A stretch of DNA of 32,384 bases from Alphaproteobacteria bacterium (lineage in GTDB: Bacteria; Pseudomonadota; Alphaproteobacteria; Rs-D84). The position numbers and the translations under genes are program-made. The notes beneath the pieces were generated by a model. It did no database searches. It saw only the letters and a list, made by a program, of their open reading frames with translations, and had not been told where the DNA came from. Positions 7,201 through 15,714 of this stretch are shown here, piece after piece (positions within the stretch are counted from its first letter, which is position 1; the number at the start of each line of letters is the position of its first letter). The DNA lies in contig JAGCYJ010000014.1 in NCBI GenBank assembly GCA_017960855.1, positions 1 through 32,384 of the forward strand, given 5' to 3'.

Positions 7201-9999
7201 TTGGTTTCCACAAACACGATTGATGTTTCATCCGAAGGTACCGAAATCAGATTAGACACAACACATGGCGGAACATACTTTGCACAAATAACCGACGAAG
7301 ACGACAATATATTGGCACACATTGAATACTTTGTTGCCGATGCATCTAACACCGCATTGACAACCGATACCAACGCCGAAATGCAGATTAAACTTAATGC
7401 GAACGAATATGCCGCTGGTGATAATATCGCGGTCAGTATTACCGCCCCATATGTTGGGACCGGTTTGATTACAATTGAACGAGACAAGGTTTATGCATAC
7501 AAATGGTTCCACACAACATCAACCTCTTCGGTGCAATATATCACCCTGCCCGACGAGTTTGAAGGTTCTGGTTATGTCAACGTGTCGTTTGTACGCGACA
7601 TAAACAGCAATGATATATTTACCACACCGTACACATACGCGGTTGCGCCTTTCCGCGCCGACACAACGAAACGCGATATATCTGTAAAATTAGAGGCACC
7701 AAAGAACATTACCGATAACAAATTGCCAATTACATACACGACCAACAAAAACGCGCGTATAATGATTTTTGCAATCAATACCGGTATTTTACAGGTCGCA
7801 AAATATGGTATTCCAAATCCATTGGCGCACTTCTTCCCAAAATCCGCATTACAGGTTGAAACTTTCCAGATTTTGTCTCTGTTGTTGCCTGAATACAAAA
7901 TCTTGCGTGAATTCGCGAAAACTGGCGGTGGCGATTTTGAAGAAGCCGACGGCGGAATTGGTGTTGCACTTACCAATCCATTTACCCGCAAAACGAACAA
8001 GCCAGTTGCGTTCTATTCAGGCATAATTGACGCAACTGCGAACGAAGCAAAGACGATTACATTTGATATTCCTGAATATTTCAACGGGGCAATTCGTGTG
8101 TTTGCGGTCGCCACAAATGATACTGCGGTTGGCTCGGCATCAACCGACACCACTGTCCAAAGCCCGATTATTGTTTCCACAACGGCACCAGTTGTTGTCG
8201 CACCAAATGATGTATTTGATATCAACACAGTTATAACCAATATGACCAGTGGCACAACCGCCACCGCCGTTGCAGATGTTAATGCATCTGTGTCACCTAA
8301 CCTTACCATAACAACGGTTCCAAATCAGACATTGGAAATACCGTACGGCACCGAAAAATTATGGTCGTTTGTTGTCCGTGCCGGCGATGCGTTGGGCAAC
8401 GGCGACATTCGTATTAATACGGCGGTACGCGACGGCACAGATGTCGTTCTGTCTGAACGAAACACCCGTTCTTCTTTGTCAGTACGTCCAATAACAACAT
8501 ATGATACGAAAATCAAAATTGGCACATTAAAGTCAACGACAAATATCCGCGGATTCTCGTTTGATATGTACCCTGAATATGCGACAACAAAATTGTACAT
8601 TTCCAACAACGCCGCGATTGTTGCACGCCCATTGTTTGAATACCTAAAGAAATATGAATATTCGTGCACCGAACAGGTTGTATCATGCGCATTACCGTAT
8701 GCCCTGATGCCAACAAATGATATTTTAGGCACAATTTATGCGGAATCTAAATCTGCGATTGATAGTACGATTGCGATGCTTAAGAACCGTCAAAACGACG
8801 ACGGATCGTTCAACTTGTGGGCGGGCGACAACACCGGGCGCGACAATGAATCAGATGCATATTCAGCATACTTGACCGCATATGTCGCACAATTCTTGGA
8901 CATTGCAAAGTCGGCTAACTTTGATGTTCCAAAGGCAATGAATTCGCGCGCCATTGATTACCTGCGAACCTTTGCCGGCACCCATATCAACGACGAATTT
9001 GATGCGGCAACCCATGCGTTTGTTATCTATATCCTGACCAAGAACGGATATATCACAACGGGCTATATTGATGCATTTGAAGAATACGCAAACGAAAATA
9101 TAAAAAATTGGCAGTCAGATTTGATGGGCGCATATATCGCGACATCTTATAAGTTATTGAAACAAGATTCCAAGGCCGACAATTTGATGTCAAAATATCG
9201 CACGTCCAGCCGTTCACGTTTTGAAAATAACATGTTCCGCAATACCGTATCTGATGATGCCATGTATGCGTATTTGAATAGTCGTTTCTTTGGCAACAAA
9301 TCAACCGACATGGGTGAAAATGTTTCCGAATATATCAACGATGGCAATTATACTTCATACACATCTGCATCGGTTATTTTGGCGGTCGCGGGCAACATTG
9401 ATAATAACTACGATTCATCTGAAACATTGTCTGTATTGGCCGACGGTGTTAAATTGGAAACAAAGACATACGATGGCACGACGATTGTTGATATTCCGGT
9501 CGCCACCAAACACATTAGTGTTCGTTGCGACAGTTGCGATCGTAAACATCAACCTTATTACACAACAATTGCCGCCGGATTCCCACGTACCACCGAATCT
9601 AAATCAAATGGGATAGAGGTTTCGCGCGACTATTATGACGACAATGGCAATCGTATAACAACTGCGACCGTTGGCGATACAATCACAGTAAAAATCCATA
9701 TCCGCAGTCGTCGTGGCGATATTATTCCAAACGTTGTTATAACTGATTTGGTGCCAGGCGGATTTATTGCCGGCGAAGCAACTGGCGACATGTCTTTTGC
9801 AGAATCGCGTGAAGATCGCGTATTGATATTCTTGGACGTCACACGCGAAGGTCAAACAATTACATATAATGCCCAGATTGGCGCAGCCGGTTCATTCCAG
9901 ATTCCGCCAATTCACGCCGCGTCTATGTACAATCCACAAATAAATGCGACGGGCAATGTGGGCAAAACATTTACGGTATCAAATGCATTTGCTGAATAA
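4279..9999 (+). CDS. Bacterial alpha-2-macroglobulin family protein (protease trap)
   Basis: This encodes 1906 residues from TTG 4279, preceded by ACGGAGG at eight bases. An in-frame ATG at 4249 lacks a ribosome site and overlaps the likely -10. A basic N-terminus is followed by one membrane span (about 17-35) without a good lipobox, so it is probably anchored in the inner membrane facing the periplasm rather than being a lipoprotein like E. coli YfhM. The MG2 signature DRGIYRPG is at about 664-671. The thioester motif Y-S-C-T-E-Q has its Cys at about 1463, followed by the alpha-helical thioester domain. The C-terminus carries DLVPGGF and E-D-R-V, typical of the bacterial family. Family members bait and covalently trap proteases in the periplasm. 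The next gene, pbpC, is the classical partner. Confidence 0.93.
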   Translation: MKGKKQSRFGRKLRVILGILCAALVVVTLFFVFKNHKQTTRVSLYTSAPAQTSFTDDNFVDFTNNSGTPDINNNRTLNDVQPLIVSYNWESGPYAPAFKTDLTNAEIAQNVKINPYVRGTWSRTSPNAIRFIPESDWPADTRFTVKISRKLLNNDIIPDTRSTSFTLPKMVADINSFDVYPDKAHKQNVIGVAVVSFNYPIDTAGFNNRVTVKRGLHRVPFSVRFDRFNRTAIITTDPITVDDSSHTLRLKINRIAAATSDTTTKKVNASTTIESSDNFFKISGLKSIAADDARGNAQQLLLVDMTTAVSDKTNWSQFIEAYLLPKTNGDEEDEESHQWATDEISDSVLAKSKKLTLRPTDFANPIGVYQYAFAYDVSDTTPRYIYVRVRAGIESNAGFMLKNGVSRVLSVAYPDKTVKIAGTGALLSLAGDKKLGIMARGGADTAFVNLYKVKSSEINHLITQTYGIFSSNLDFKSWSFDAYDMASVFKKRIAFADTAMNKTNYASVDLGDYLDRGTTDKTGIFIIQTGATESDADVSDRRLILLTNLGIIRKIALDATSSLFVSNIDDGSPAADVEISVLGRNGNAIWAGRTDMNGFVTVPKFAWAEYRNEREPVAIVARHGDDVSFIPYNSYETHVDYSKFDIDGTYSADNAPMNAYLFSDRGIYRPGESAIIGGIVKNKTFTKLNGVPLKMEITDSRGRTIYDETFSVESDGMFDIRFTVSDTATIGEYTANLYLLNNKNKIQNTIGTTNFRVQEFTPDNLKIGATITGVSEEGWISPANMVANITLHNLFGTPATNRRITAHATLRPIDFSFPEYREYIFTPNFVAGSGLSANAANRTQTFSVDLPNTKTDDNGNATIDIKFNNSIPSGTYLMTLNVNGFEGASGVGVQTTITARVSDAKYLIGYHANSNLNYVSRDDVRTVKLIALDSNGVRTNANKLKMRTIHRENLTSLIKDYNDYYKYQTITRDTLVSTNTIDVSSEGTEIRLDTTHGGTYFAQITDEDDNILAHIEYFVADASNTALTTDTNAEMQIKLNANEYAAGDNIAVSITAPYVGTGLITIERDKVYAYKWFHTTSTSSVQYITLPDEFEGSGYVNVSFVRDINSNDIFTTPYTYAVAPFRADTTKRDISVKLEAPKNITDNKLPITYTTNKNARIMIFAINTGILQVAKYGIPNPLAHFFPKSALQVETFQILSLLLPEYKILREFAKTGGGDFEEADGGIGVALTNPFTRKTNKPVAFYSGIIDATANEAKTITFDIPEYFNGAIRVFAVATNDTAVGSASTDTTVQSPIIVSTTAPVVVAPNDVFDINTVITNMTSGTTATAVADVNASVSPNLTITTVPNQTLEIPYGTEKLWSFVVRAGDALGNGDIRINTAVRDGTDVVLSERNTRSSLSVRPITTYDTKIKIGTLKSTTNIRGFSFDMYPEYATTKLYISNNAAIVARPLFEYLKKYEYSCTEQVVSCALPYALMPTNDILGTIYAESKSAIDSTIAMLKNRQNDDGSFNLWAGDNTGRDNESDAYSAYLTAYVAQFLDIAKSANFDVPKAMNSRAIDYLRTFAGTHINDEFDAATHAFVIYILTKNGYITTGYIDAFEEYANENIKNWQSDLMGAYIATSYKLLKQDSKADNLMSKYRTSSRSRFENNMFRNTVSDDAMYAYLNSRFFGNKSTDMGENVSEYINDGNYTSYTSASVILAVAGNIDNNYDSSETLSVLADGVKLETKTYDGTTIVDIPVATKHISVRCDSCDRKHQPYYTTIAAGFPRTTESKSNGIEVSRDYYDDNGNRITTATVGDTITVKIHIRSRRGDIIPNVVITDLVPGGFIAGEATGDMSFAESREDRVLIFLDVTREGQTITYNAQIGAAGSFQIPPIHAASMYNPQINATGNVGKTFTVSNAFAE

Positions 10000-12361
10000 T
10001 ATTTGGCGTCGAACATGCGCATACTTTCAACGGCATCAACGGGGCTGGATAATTTTTTGTGTAATTGTTTTGCTGTTTTGGGCTCTGCGGTTATTCCTTA
10101 TGCCACCATTGTTAAGCAATACACACTTTTCCCGCGTTTTTTATGACAGAAACGGCACCCTGCTTCGTATCACATTATCCGCAGATGATAAATACAGAAT
10201 CTATGCACCACTATCTGACATAAGCGACGCCGTAAAACGCGCCACTGTATTATACGAAGACAAACATTTTTATCGTCACATTGGCATCAACCCAGTATCG
10301 TTGATTCGCGCGACTCGGAACTATTTTTCGGGTGCACCCCACCCCGCCGGTGCTTCAACAATCACAATGCAGGTTGCGCGTTTGAAATATGATTTAGACA
10401 CGACACGGCCAATGGGCAAACTGATTCAAATCGCCGCCGCAATTTATATTGACGCTTTTTATTCCAAAGATGACATTTTAACCGCCTACCTGAACCTTGC
10501 GCCATATGGTGGAAATATCGAAGGAATCGCCGCCGCATCGCAAATATATTTTCATAAGAAGCCGTCCGAATTAACCACCATCGAATCTATTACACTGTCC
10601 ACTATTCCACAGAACCCTGTAAAGCGCGGACTGAATACGAACACAGGTTTGCAAAACATGCAACATATGCGCGCTGATTTGGTGCGTCGTTGGATGGACG
10701 AATATCCAGATTCTGATTCGTCGTTGGAAACATTGGCGCAAATGCCGTTGGCGGCGTATGGCACACGTGATTTGCCGTTCTTGGGACCGCACTTTGTAAA
10801 TCGGCAAATGTCCACAAAGTCCGACCATGGTGCCGAAACCACAACACTGGACATCAAATTACAAAACAAGTTGTCCAACCAACTGGCAACCGAAGTCGCC
10901 AAACGAAAAAACATTGGTATTCAAAACGCTGCCGCAATATTGGTGAATTACAAAACGATGGAAGAATTGGCGCATATCGGTTCTGTTGATTATTTTGATA
11001 AAACTATTTTTGGTGAAAATGACGGTGTCGTTGCGCGACGCAGTCCGGGATCAACATTAAAACCATTGATATACGCGGTCGCGGTTGATATGGGGTTGAT
11101 TCATTCTATGACACTTATGAAGGACGCAAAAATCAATTTCGGTGTGTATGCCCCCGAAAATTCAGACAATGAATTCTTTGGTCCCGTTTTGGCACGCGAC
11201 GCGCTGACACACTCGCGTAATATTCCCGCAATCAACCTTGTTCGACAAATCGGCACACACAAGTTTCACAAAGCGTTGTCAGATTGCGGTGTTGCCAATC
11301 TTAAAGCACCGGAACACTATGGTATATCGGTTGCGCTGGGCGGTGCCGAGGTTTCAATGCGCGAACTGGCGGGCATATATGCGGCGTTGGCAAATCTGGG
11401 GCAATATAATGAAATCAAAACAAATACCAAGGCGAAATCTTCAACCCCGACAACGATATTAAGTCCCGAAGCCGCCTTTATTGTTTTGGACATGTTGGCA
11501 CACCAAGCAACGCCCAGTGTAAAAATCCCGTTCGCCAAGGACCAGCCACGGCGCATCACACACATGTGGAAAACAGGCACTTCGTCATCATATCGTGATG
11601 CTTGGACGGCGGGCATTTTTGGCGACTATGTTTTGATTGTATGGGTCGGTAATTTTGATGGCACCCCGAACAACGCGTTCAGTGGTGCGCGCGCCGCCGC
11701 CCCAATCTATTTTTCATTGGCGCAAACTGTTGTTGATTATTACGCGCACAGTGACACACCGGTTGCGGATAATAATTTCCTGCGCGACGACATGAACATT
11801 TCACAAATTGAAATGTGTGATACGGTCGGCGGTCTGGCTGGCGCATATTGTCCGAAAACCGTTATGGCATATTTTATTCCAGGCAAATCCCCAATTACCG
11901 AATCGTCCGTTTATCGCGCTATTCCAGTTGATAATAATACGGGTCTGCGCGCTTGCTCCGCCGACCCGAAAACAACGCACATGGCGGTATATGAGTTTTG
12001 GGATGCCGAATACTTGGATATGTTCAAACGCGCCGGTATAAAACGCAACACCCCACCGCCATACGTGGGAAATTGCGATTTAAGTAAAATAACTGAATCA
12101 GAAAATGAACCAATAATCACATCACCCGCCGACAACACACGAATTGTCATTACCGACAATCGTGATGTCGCAACCGTTTCTTTTTCCGCAATTTCAGATA
12201 CCCCGGATGCCAAGATATTTTTATTCATGGATGATGCGGCAATCGGACACATAAAGTCCGGCGAAACAATTTCGCATGATGTCCCAATGGGTGAACATAC
12301 CATACGCGCCATTGACGAATTAGGTGTTGGCACATCAAATAATTTCAGTGTAATCAAGTAA
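9983..12361 (+). CDS. pbpC: Penicillin-binding protein 1C
   Basis: This encodes 792 residues of a bifunctional peptidoglycan synthase. A short cytoplasmic tail and one membrane span (about 20-38) precede the GT51 transglycosylase domain with EDKHFYRH (Glu92) and GASTITMQ (123-130). The transpeptidase domain shows S357-T-L-K360, S411-R-N and K530-T-G-T-S. The last ~95 residues are a beta-rich domain like BiPBP_C, characteristic of PBP1C rather than PBP1A/1B. The start is uncertain: ATG 9944 and 9956 are also in frame, but all three have weak ribosome sites, and 9983 gives the shortest overlap (17 bases) with the preceding gene, suggesting translational coupling. In E. coli the orthologue also neighbours an alpha-2-macroglobulin gene, where repair of cell wall after breach has been proposed. 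Confidence 0.95.
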   Translation: MHLLNNIWRRTCAYFQRHQRGWIIFCVIVLLFWALRLFLMPPLLSNTHFSRVFYDRNGTLLRITLSADDKYRIYAPLSDISDAVKRATVLYEDKHFYRHIGINPVSLIRATRNYFSGAPHPAGASTITMQVARLKYDLDTTRPMGKLIQIAAAIYIDAFYSKDDILTAYLNLAPYGGNIEGIAAASQIYFHKKPSELTTIESITLSTIPQNPVKRGLNTNTGLQNMQHMRADLVRRWMDEYPDSDSSLETLAQMPLAAYGTRDLPFLGPHFVNRQMSTKSDHGAETTTLDIKLQNKLSNQLATEVAKRKNIGIQNAAAILVNYKTMEELAHIGSVDYFDKTIFGENDGVVARRSPGSTLKPLIYAVAVDMGLIHSMTLMKDAKINFGVYAPENSDNEFFGPVLARDALTHSRNIPAINLVRQIGTHKFHKALSDCGVANLKAPEHYGISVALGGAEVSMRELAGIYAALANLGQYNEIKTNTKAKSSTPTTILSPEAAFIVLDMLAHQATPSVKIPFAKDQPRRITHMWKTGTSSSYRDAWTAGIFGDYVLIVWVGNFDGTPNNAFSGARAAAPIYFSLAQTVVDYYAHSDTPVADNNFLRDDMNISQIEMCDTVGGLAGAYCPKTVMAYFIPGKSPITESSVYRAIPVDNNTGLRACSADPKTTHMAVYEFWDAEYLDMFKRAGIKRNTPPPYVGNCDLSKITESENEPIITSPADNTRIVITDNRDVATVSFSAISDTPDAKIFLFMDDAAIGHIKSGETISHDVPMGEHTIRAIDELGVGTSNNFSVIK

Positions 12362-12367
12362 TAAAGA

Positions 12368-12392
12368 ACCGCCCAAACGGGCGGTCTTTTTA
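12368..12392 (+). terminator. Rho-independent terminator between convergent pbpC and the OMP operon
   Basis: ACCGCCC-AAAC-GGGCGGT followed by CTTTTTATT lies seven bases after the pbpC stop. It overlaps the end of the convergent gene and has A/T flanks on both sides, so it could act in both directions. Confidence 0.85.
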
Positions 12393-13253
12393 TTCCGCGT
12401 CAGGTTTTACAATATCGTATTTCATAATATAACTAAACGACAAGCCCATCATAAAATTACTGCCATAGACATCAACACCACGCGCCTTGGCACGACGATA
12501 TTGAACATATGGACCAAATGTGAAATTGCCCCACAGATTTGTATCCATACGCGCAATCGCGCTGAAATCGCGTTCTAAATCAGTTGGCACATATTCCGAA
12601 TATGACAGGTATTCACGATAATAACCGTTGGTGGAAAACTTTACCCCTTCGCGAAGTTCGTATTCCAAACGCCATCCGGCCTCTATCGCAGATTTATTTA
12701 CCTTGTGTTCAGAATAAGTGAAATCATATTCATATACGCCCGCCAAATATAAACTTTTTATAATCGGGTGATCAAACAACGCCAAACCCGCCAATCCACG
12801 CACAACATTTTGACGTGGCGCATCACCAGTTGCTTCAAATTCTGTTTCATATACCGCACGCGCCATTGGACCGAACTTTAAATCACCCCAATGCCAACGC
12901 GCCCACGCCAAATCAGATGATAACAAGATTTTATCTGCGTTTTCATTGACGACTTTTTCGCCATCATATGGTTTCAGCGTTGTTCGGCCATATTCCATAA
13001 ACAAACTGTTGTCCCATTTCAAATCATCAACACGATATTCCAACGCGGTATCCCATACGCCCTTGAAATATTCTTGGTCATCCGCCTTTAATGCCTGAAT
13101 CGGTGAATCTGAATACGCCGCCGCATGACGCACATCTGTTTTGGACCAATCAAGCCCAATGCGCCGAATGTCCAGCGTCAATCTGTTATCGTCTGCCGCA
13201 TAAGACGCAAACGGCATCAACGTCGCCAATAATAACAACGATACTTTTTTCAC
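12390..13253 (-). CDS. Exported beta-barrel-like protein of unknown function
   Basis: This encodes 287 residues from a GTG start with GGGGG four bases upstream. A clear signal peptide (hydrophobic core LLLLATLMPF, cleavage near Y-A-A) is followed by a sequence made almost entirely of amphipathic strands with frequent Tyr/Trp/Phe, for example Y-L-A-G-V-Y-E-Y-D-F and F-G-P-Y-V-Q-Y-R-R. This suggests an outer-membrane or periplasmic beta barrel. The C-terminus ends K-P-D-A-E, not the terminal aromatic residue usual for barrels inserted by BAM, but an aromatic strand (MGLSFSYIMKYDI) lies just before. It is the third gene of a minus-strand run of three envelope proteins, separated from the second by about 28 bases. 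No specific family recognised. Confidence 0.75.
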   Translation of the reverse strand: MKKVSLLLLATLMPFASYAADDNRLTLDIRRIGLDWSKTDVRHAAAYSDSPIQALKADDQEYFKGVWDTALEYRVDDLKWDNSLFMEYGRTTLKPYDGEKVVNENADKILLSSDLAWARWHWGDLKFGPMARAVYETEFEATGDAPRQNVVRGLAGLALFDHPIIKSLYLAGVYEYDFTYSEHKVNKSAIEAGWRLEYELREGVKFSTNGYYREYLSYSEYVPTDLERDFSAIARMDTNLWGNFTFGPYVQYRRAKARGVDVYGSNFMMGLSFSYIMKYDIVKPDAE

Positions 13254-13281
13254 GTTTCCCCCTTTCCCTTATGTTTGATTA

Positions 13282-13887
13282 TTATTTCCAGACACGCATA
13301 AAGCCATCATCCGCAGCGGTTTTCCAACCCGCGTTGCGCAACGCGATTGTGACCGAAGAACGCGCAGATGTCGGCACATCAATTGTGGCAATATTTCCGA
13401 CAATTTGTTTCGTGGAAAAATCAACCCGTTCAGAACGCGCAATAGATTGCAATTGAGCCCAATCAGAAATCGGATTGCTTAAAGTCACGTGCATTGTAAA
13501 TGCACTTACGACACTGCCATCTGACAACCAATTATAAACATTATTTTCCGCCATCCATTTACGCGCCGCATTACGATCCACCGTCATTGTAATGTTTGCG
13601 GAATATGTTGTATCAGAAATCTGTTCGCCATCAATACTGGTTTCTGAAATCAGATTTGCCAAATCGGCACTCTTTGCATTGCGAATCGCTGACGACAGTT
13701 GATCAGATGATGCATACGGGCGCAATTTATCAATCAAAATCTGACGCCGCGCATCATTTATCGCCATTGTTTTCGCGGTTGATGATGTATCACTGGTCAT
13801 GCGCACAGATGCGGTTCCGACCAAATCAGCAGCCGTCGCCGCACACGCAATAAACGCGCCACAAAATGCAAATAGTATTTTTTTCAT
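13282..13887 (-). CDS. Small periplasmic protein of unknown function
   Basis: This encodes 201 residues from ATG 13887 (MKKILFAF), chosen because a standard signal peptide begins there (cleavage after A-T-A-A). An in-frame ATG 36 bases upstream would spoil that signal. The mature part starts with a strand (VGTASVRM) and then an Ala-rich helix T-A-K-T-M-A-I-N-D-A-R-R-Q-I-L, a pattern reminiscent of periplasmic domains such as the FlgT N-terminal or LPP20-type folds; this is a weak resemblance. No cysteines are seen in the mature part. There is no ribosome site, and a candidate promoter puts the transcript start at or next to the ATG. It lies 42 bases after the omptin-like gene. Confidence 0.75.
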   Translation of the reverse strand: MKKILFAFCGAFIACAATAADLVGTASVRMTSDTSSTAKTMAINDARRQILIDKLRPYASSDQLSSAIRNAKSADLANLISETSIDGEQISDTTYSANITMTVDRNAARKWMAENNVYNWLSDGSVVSAFTMHVTLSNPISDWAQLQSIARSERVDFSTKQIVGNIATIDVPTSARSSVTIALRNAGWKTAADDGFMRVWK

Positions 13888-13894
13888 ATTGCTT

Positions 13895-13923
13895 ATACTA
13901 ACCCAACTGAAACATTCTTGCAA
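13895..13923 (-). promoter_or_regulatory. Candidate internal promoter giving a near-leaderless mRNA
   Basis: Minus-strand TTGCAA (13918-13923) and TAGTAT (13895-13900) are 17 bases apart. Only seven bases separate the -10 from the ATG at 13887, and no Shine-Dalgarno sequence is present. Confidence 0.4.
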
Positions 13924-13929
13924 GATTTA

Positions 13930-15468
13930 TCAGAAGCGTGCTTTCAATCCAACGCGAATACCCAACGCACGATAGAAAGAATCTATTTCGCCGCCGACTT
14001 TGCACACCCAACCAGAACAAGATTTTTCAAGTTCCTTTATGCTGATTGCGGTTGGATCACCCGAAACACCAGCGATTTGACCCAACATATATTTTTCAGC
14101 ATCCGCTTCATCGTGTCCTTGTGCCACCGTCCATTGTTTCCATTGATCCAGCAATTCGTTATATGTGTTTGTGTAATATGTACCATTCAGATAAGTTTCT
14201 GCATCTGCACCACTTACATGATAGTAATCATATGTGACACCGACGGACAACGATACATTGTTTGAAATTGCAGTTGTCCAATCTGCCGCCAAACCTAAAT
14301 GAAACGCCGAAAACATTCCCGCAGAATCAGATACACTCTTTGGATGTTGCCAATCAAAACGATACGGTTGGTCGCCCTCGGCACTATATCCAGGTAAGCC
14401 CAGTTCAACACGTGCATCAACCGCATTGTTTTCATTTATGTCATACAACATATCCAACGCCAAATATGGACCAGACCATGCAACCTCGTACGAATGGCTG
14501 GTTCCCGGCTGTTGATAATAATATGTTCCCGCCGTATCAAGATATTCAACACCGTCTGCAACATCAACATGTCCAGTTATGCTGTCGCGCCAAATAACCT
14601 GATTCGTTCCGTTGTCATAATGAACGATAACAACAGGATCGCATTGAACTTCATCACTGCCCGGCACTGTGAAACATGCTGCTGTATCAACCGACAAGCC
14701 GTAATTCTTTTTCGTTTCCAGTTTATATTTCAAATAACGATAACCAACAGATGGCGTAATCTTTAAACTGCCCCACTGCATAATCCCCGGCAAGCCAAAT
14801 CCGACATTGAATCCCATCATGCTGCCACCTTCGCTGGTGCCGACCGACAAAGCATGACCGATTTGTTCCCCAATCACATCATTAGATTCATCAACCCATT
14901 GGGTTATAAAGAAACCGCCATTACTAATATCGTCGTCAACCATGGACGATTCGCCCCACTGCATACCATATCTGAATCCGGCCTCTATCTGACCCTTGGT
15001 ATTGCCCATATCAAAGACATACCGTCCGTTCAAATCTAGCACATTCCACGCAACATCATTGTAATGCAACTTGGACGCAGATTCCTTCATCTCCATTTCC
15101 CACAGCGCGTTTTCATGCGACAAACTGCCGTCCAAATAAAAACCATTTTTAATTCCACTGGAACTTTTGGACGAAGAAGAAGTTTTTGTTGTTTGTGTTG
15201 TTGTTTGCACAACCTGTGTTTGACGCTGACCAACAACAGTACCACTTGGTGCATTATATCTTACACTGGAATAACCGGTGGTTGTGTATCCCGTCGGACG
15301 CGTATACGGTGTTGCGGTGTTTGCGGTTGTATATGATGCGGTTTGACCATAACGTGCCTGGGGTGACTGATATGTTGCACCCGTATAGTACGTTCCCGCG
15401 GCATTTGCCAGCACCGGCAACATGGCAAAAAGCGAACAATTCATTAAAAATAATGTTGTTTTCTTCAT
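13930..15468 (-). CDS. Omptin-like outer-membrane beta-barrel protein
   Basis: This encodes 512 residues. The signal peptide ends near A-N-A-A (about 24). A Tyr/Thr/Gln/Ser-rich disordered linker (25-105) leads into a barrel domain that begins GFYLDGSLSHE and ends G-L-K-A-R-F with the terminal Phe of BAM substrates. Order and local patterns resemble OmpT-type proteases: S-K-L-H-Y-N-D-V-A-W, then MVDDD matching the OmpT MVDQD Asp pair, a nearby V-D-E-S, then S-V-G-Y-R-Y. The second OmpT catalytic pair (Asp-x-His) is not evident where expected (Y-R-F-D-W-Q-H). The match is from memory of OmpT, not an alignment. The barrel assignment is strong; omptin relationship moderate; protease activity doubtful. 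AAGGAAA precedes the ATG. It heads the three-gene minus-strand run. Confidence 0.8.
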   Translation of the reverse strand: MKKTTLFLMNCSLFAMLPVLANAAGTYYTGATYQSPQARYGQTASYTTANTATPYTRPTGYTTTGYSSVRYNAPSGTVVGQRQTQVVQTTTQTTKTSSSSKSSSGIKNGFYLDGSLSHENALWEMEMKESASKLHYNDVAWNVLDLNGRYVFDMGNTKGQIEAGFRYGMQWGESSMVDDDISNGGFFITQWVDESNDVIGEQIGHALSVGTSEGGSMMGFNVGFGLPGIMQWGSLKITPSVGYRYLKYKLETKKNYGLSVDTAACFTVPGSDEVQCDPVVIVHYDNGTNQVIWRDSITGHVDVADGVEYLDTAGTYYYQQPGTSHSYEVAWSGPYLALDMLYDINENNAVDARVELGLPGYSAEGDQPYRFDWQHPKSVSDSAGMFSAFHLGLAADWTTAISNNVSLSVGVTYDYYHVSGADAETYLNGTYYTNTYNELLDQWKQWTVAQGHDEADAEKYMLGQIAGVSGDPTAISIKELEKSCSGWVCKVGGEIDSFYRALGIRVGLKARF

Positions 15469-15483
15469 TGGCGTTTCCTTCCA

Positions 15484-15512
15484 TATATAATTTTACAATT
15501 ATTTTATCACAA
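15484..15512 (-). promoter_or_regulatory. Candidate promoter of the omptin-like gene
   Basis: Minus-strand TTGTGA (15507-15512) and TATATA (15484-15489) are 17 bases apart, placed just upstream of the ribosome site. The region is AT-rich, so a chance match is possible. Confidence 0.4.
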
Positions 15513-15557
15513 AAAGGTTGAAAATAAAATAGGTTTTGACAAAATAAGAAAAGTTTC

Positions 15558-15642
15558 GCGACCATGGCGGAATTGGTATACGCGCAGCACTAAGGATGCT
15601 GTGGAGAAATCCTTGGGGGTTCAAGTCCCCCTGGTCGCACCA
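15558..15642 (+). tRNA. tRNA-Leu, anticodon AAG
   Basis: All tRNA arms can be drawn. The acceptor GCGACCA pairs with TGGTCGC, followed by discriminator A and an encoded CCA. The D stem is GCG/CGC with GG in the loop. The anticodon stem CAGCA/TGCTG encloses loop CTAAGGA, giving anticodon AAG at 15592-15594 with T33 and G37. The variable arm (GGA-GAAA-TCC) makes it class II, and the T arm is GGGGG-TTCAAGT-CCCCC. Size, long variable arm, A73 and G37 fit leucine. Adenine at the wobble position is unusual in bacteria outside tRNA-Arg(ACG). Confidence 0.95.
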
Positions 15643-15714
15643 AAATTATAAAAAATCCCCATATTTTATGCTTGCCCGGCATTTTAAAATTTTGCTAACA
15701 TTGAATTGCAGAGA

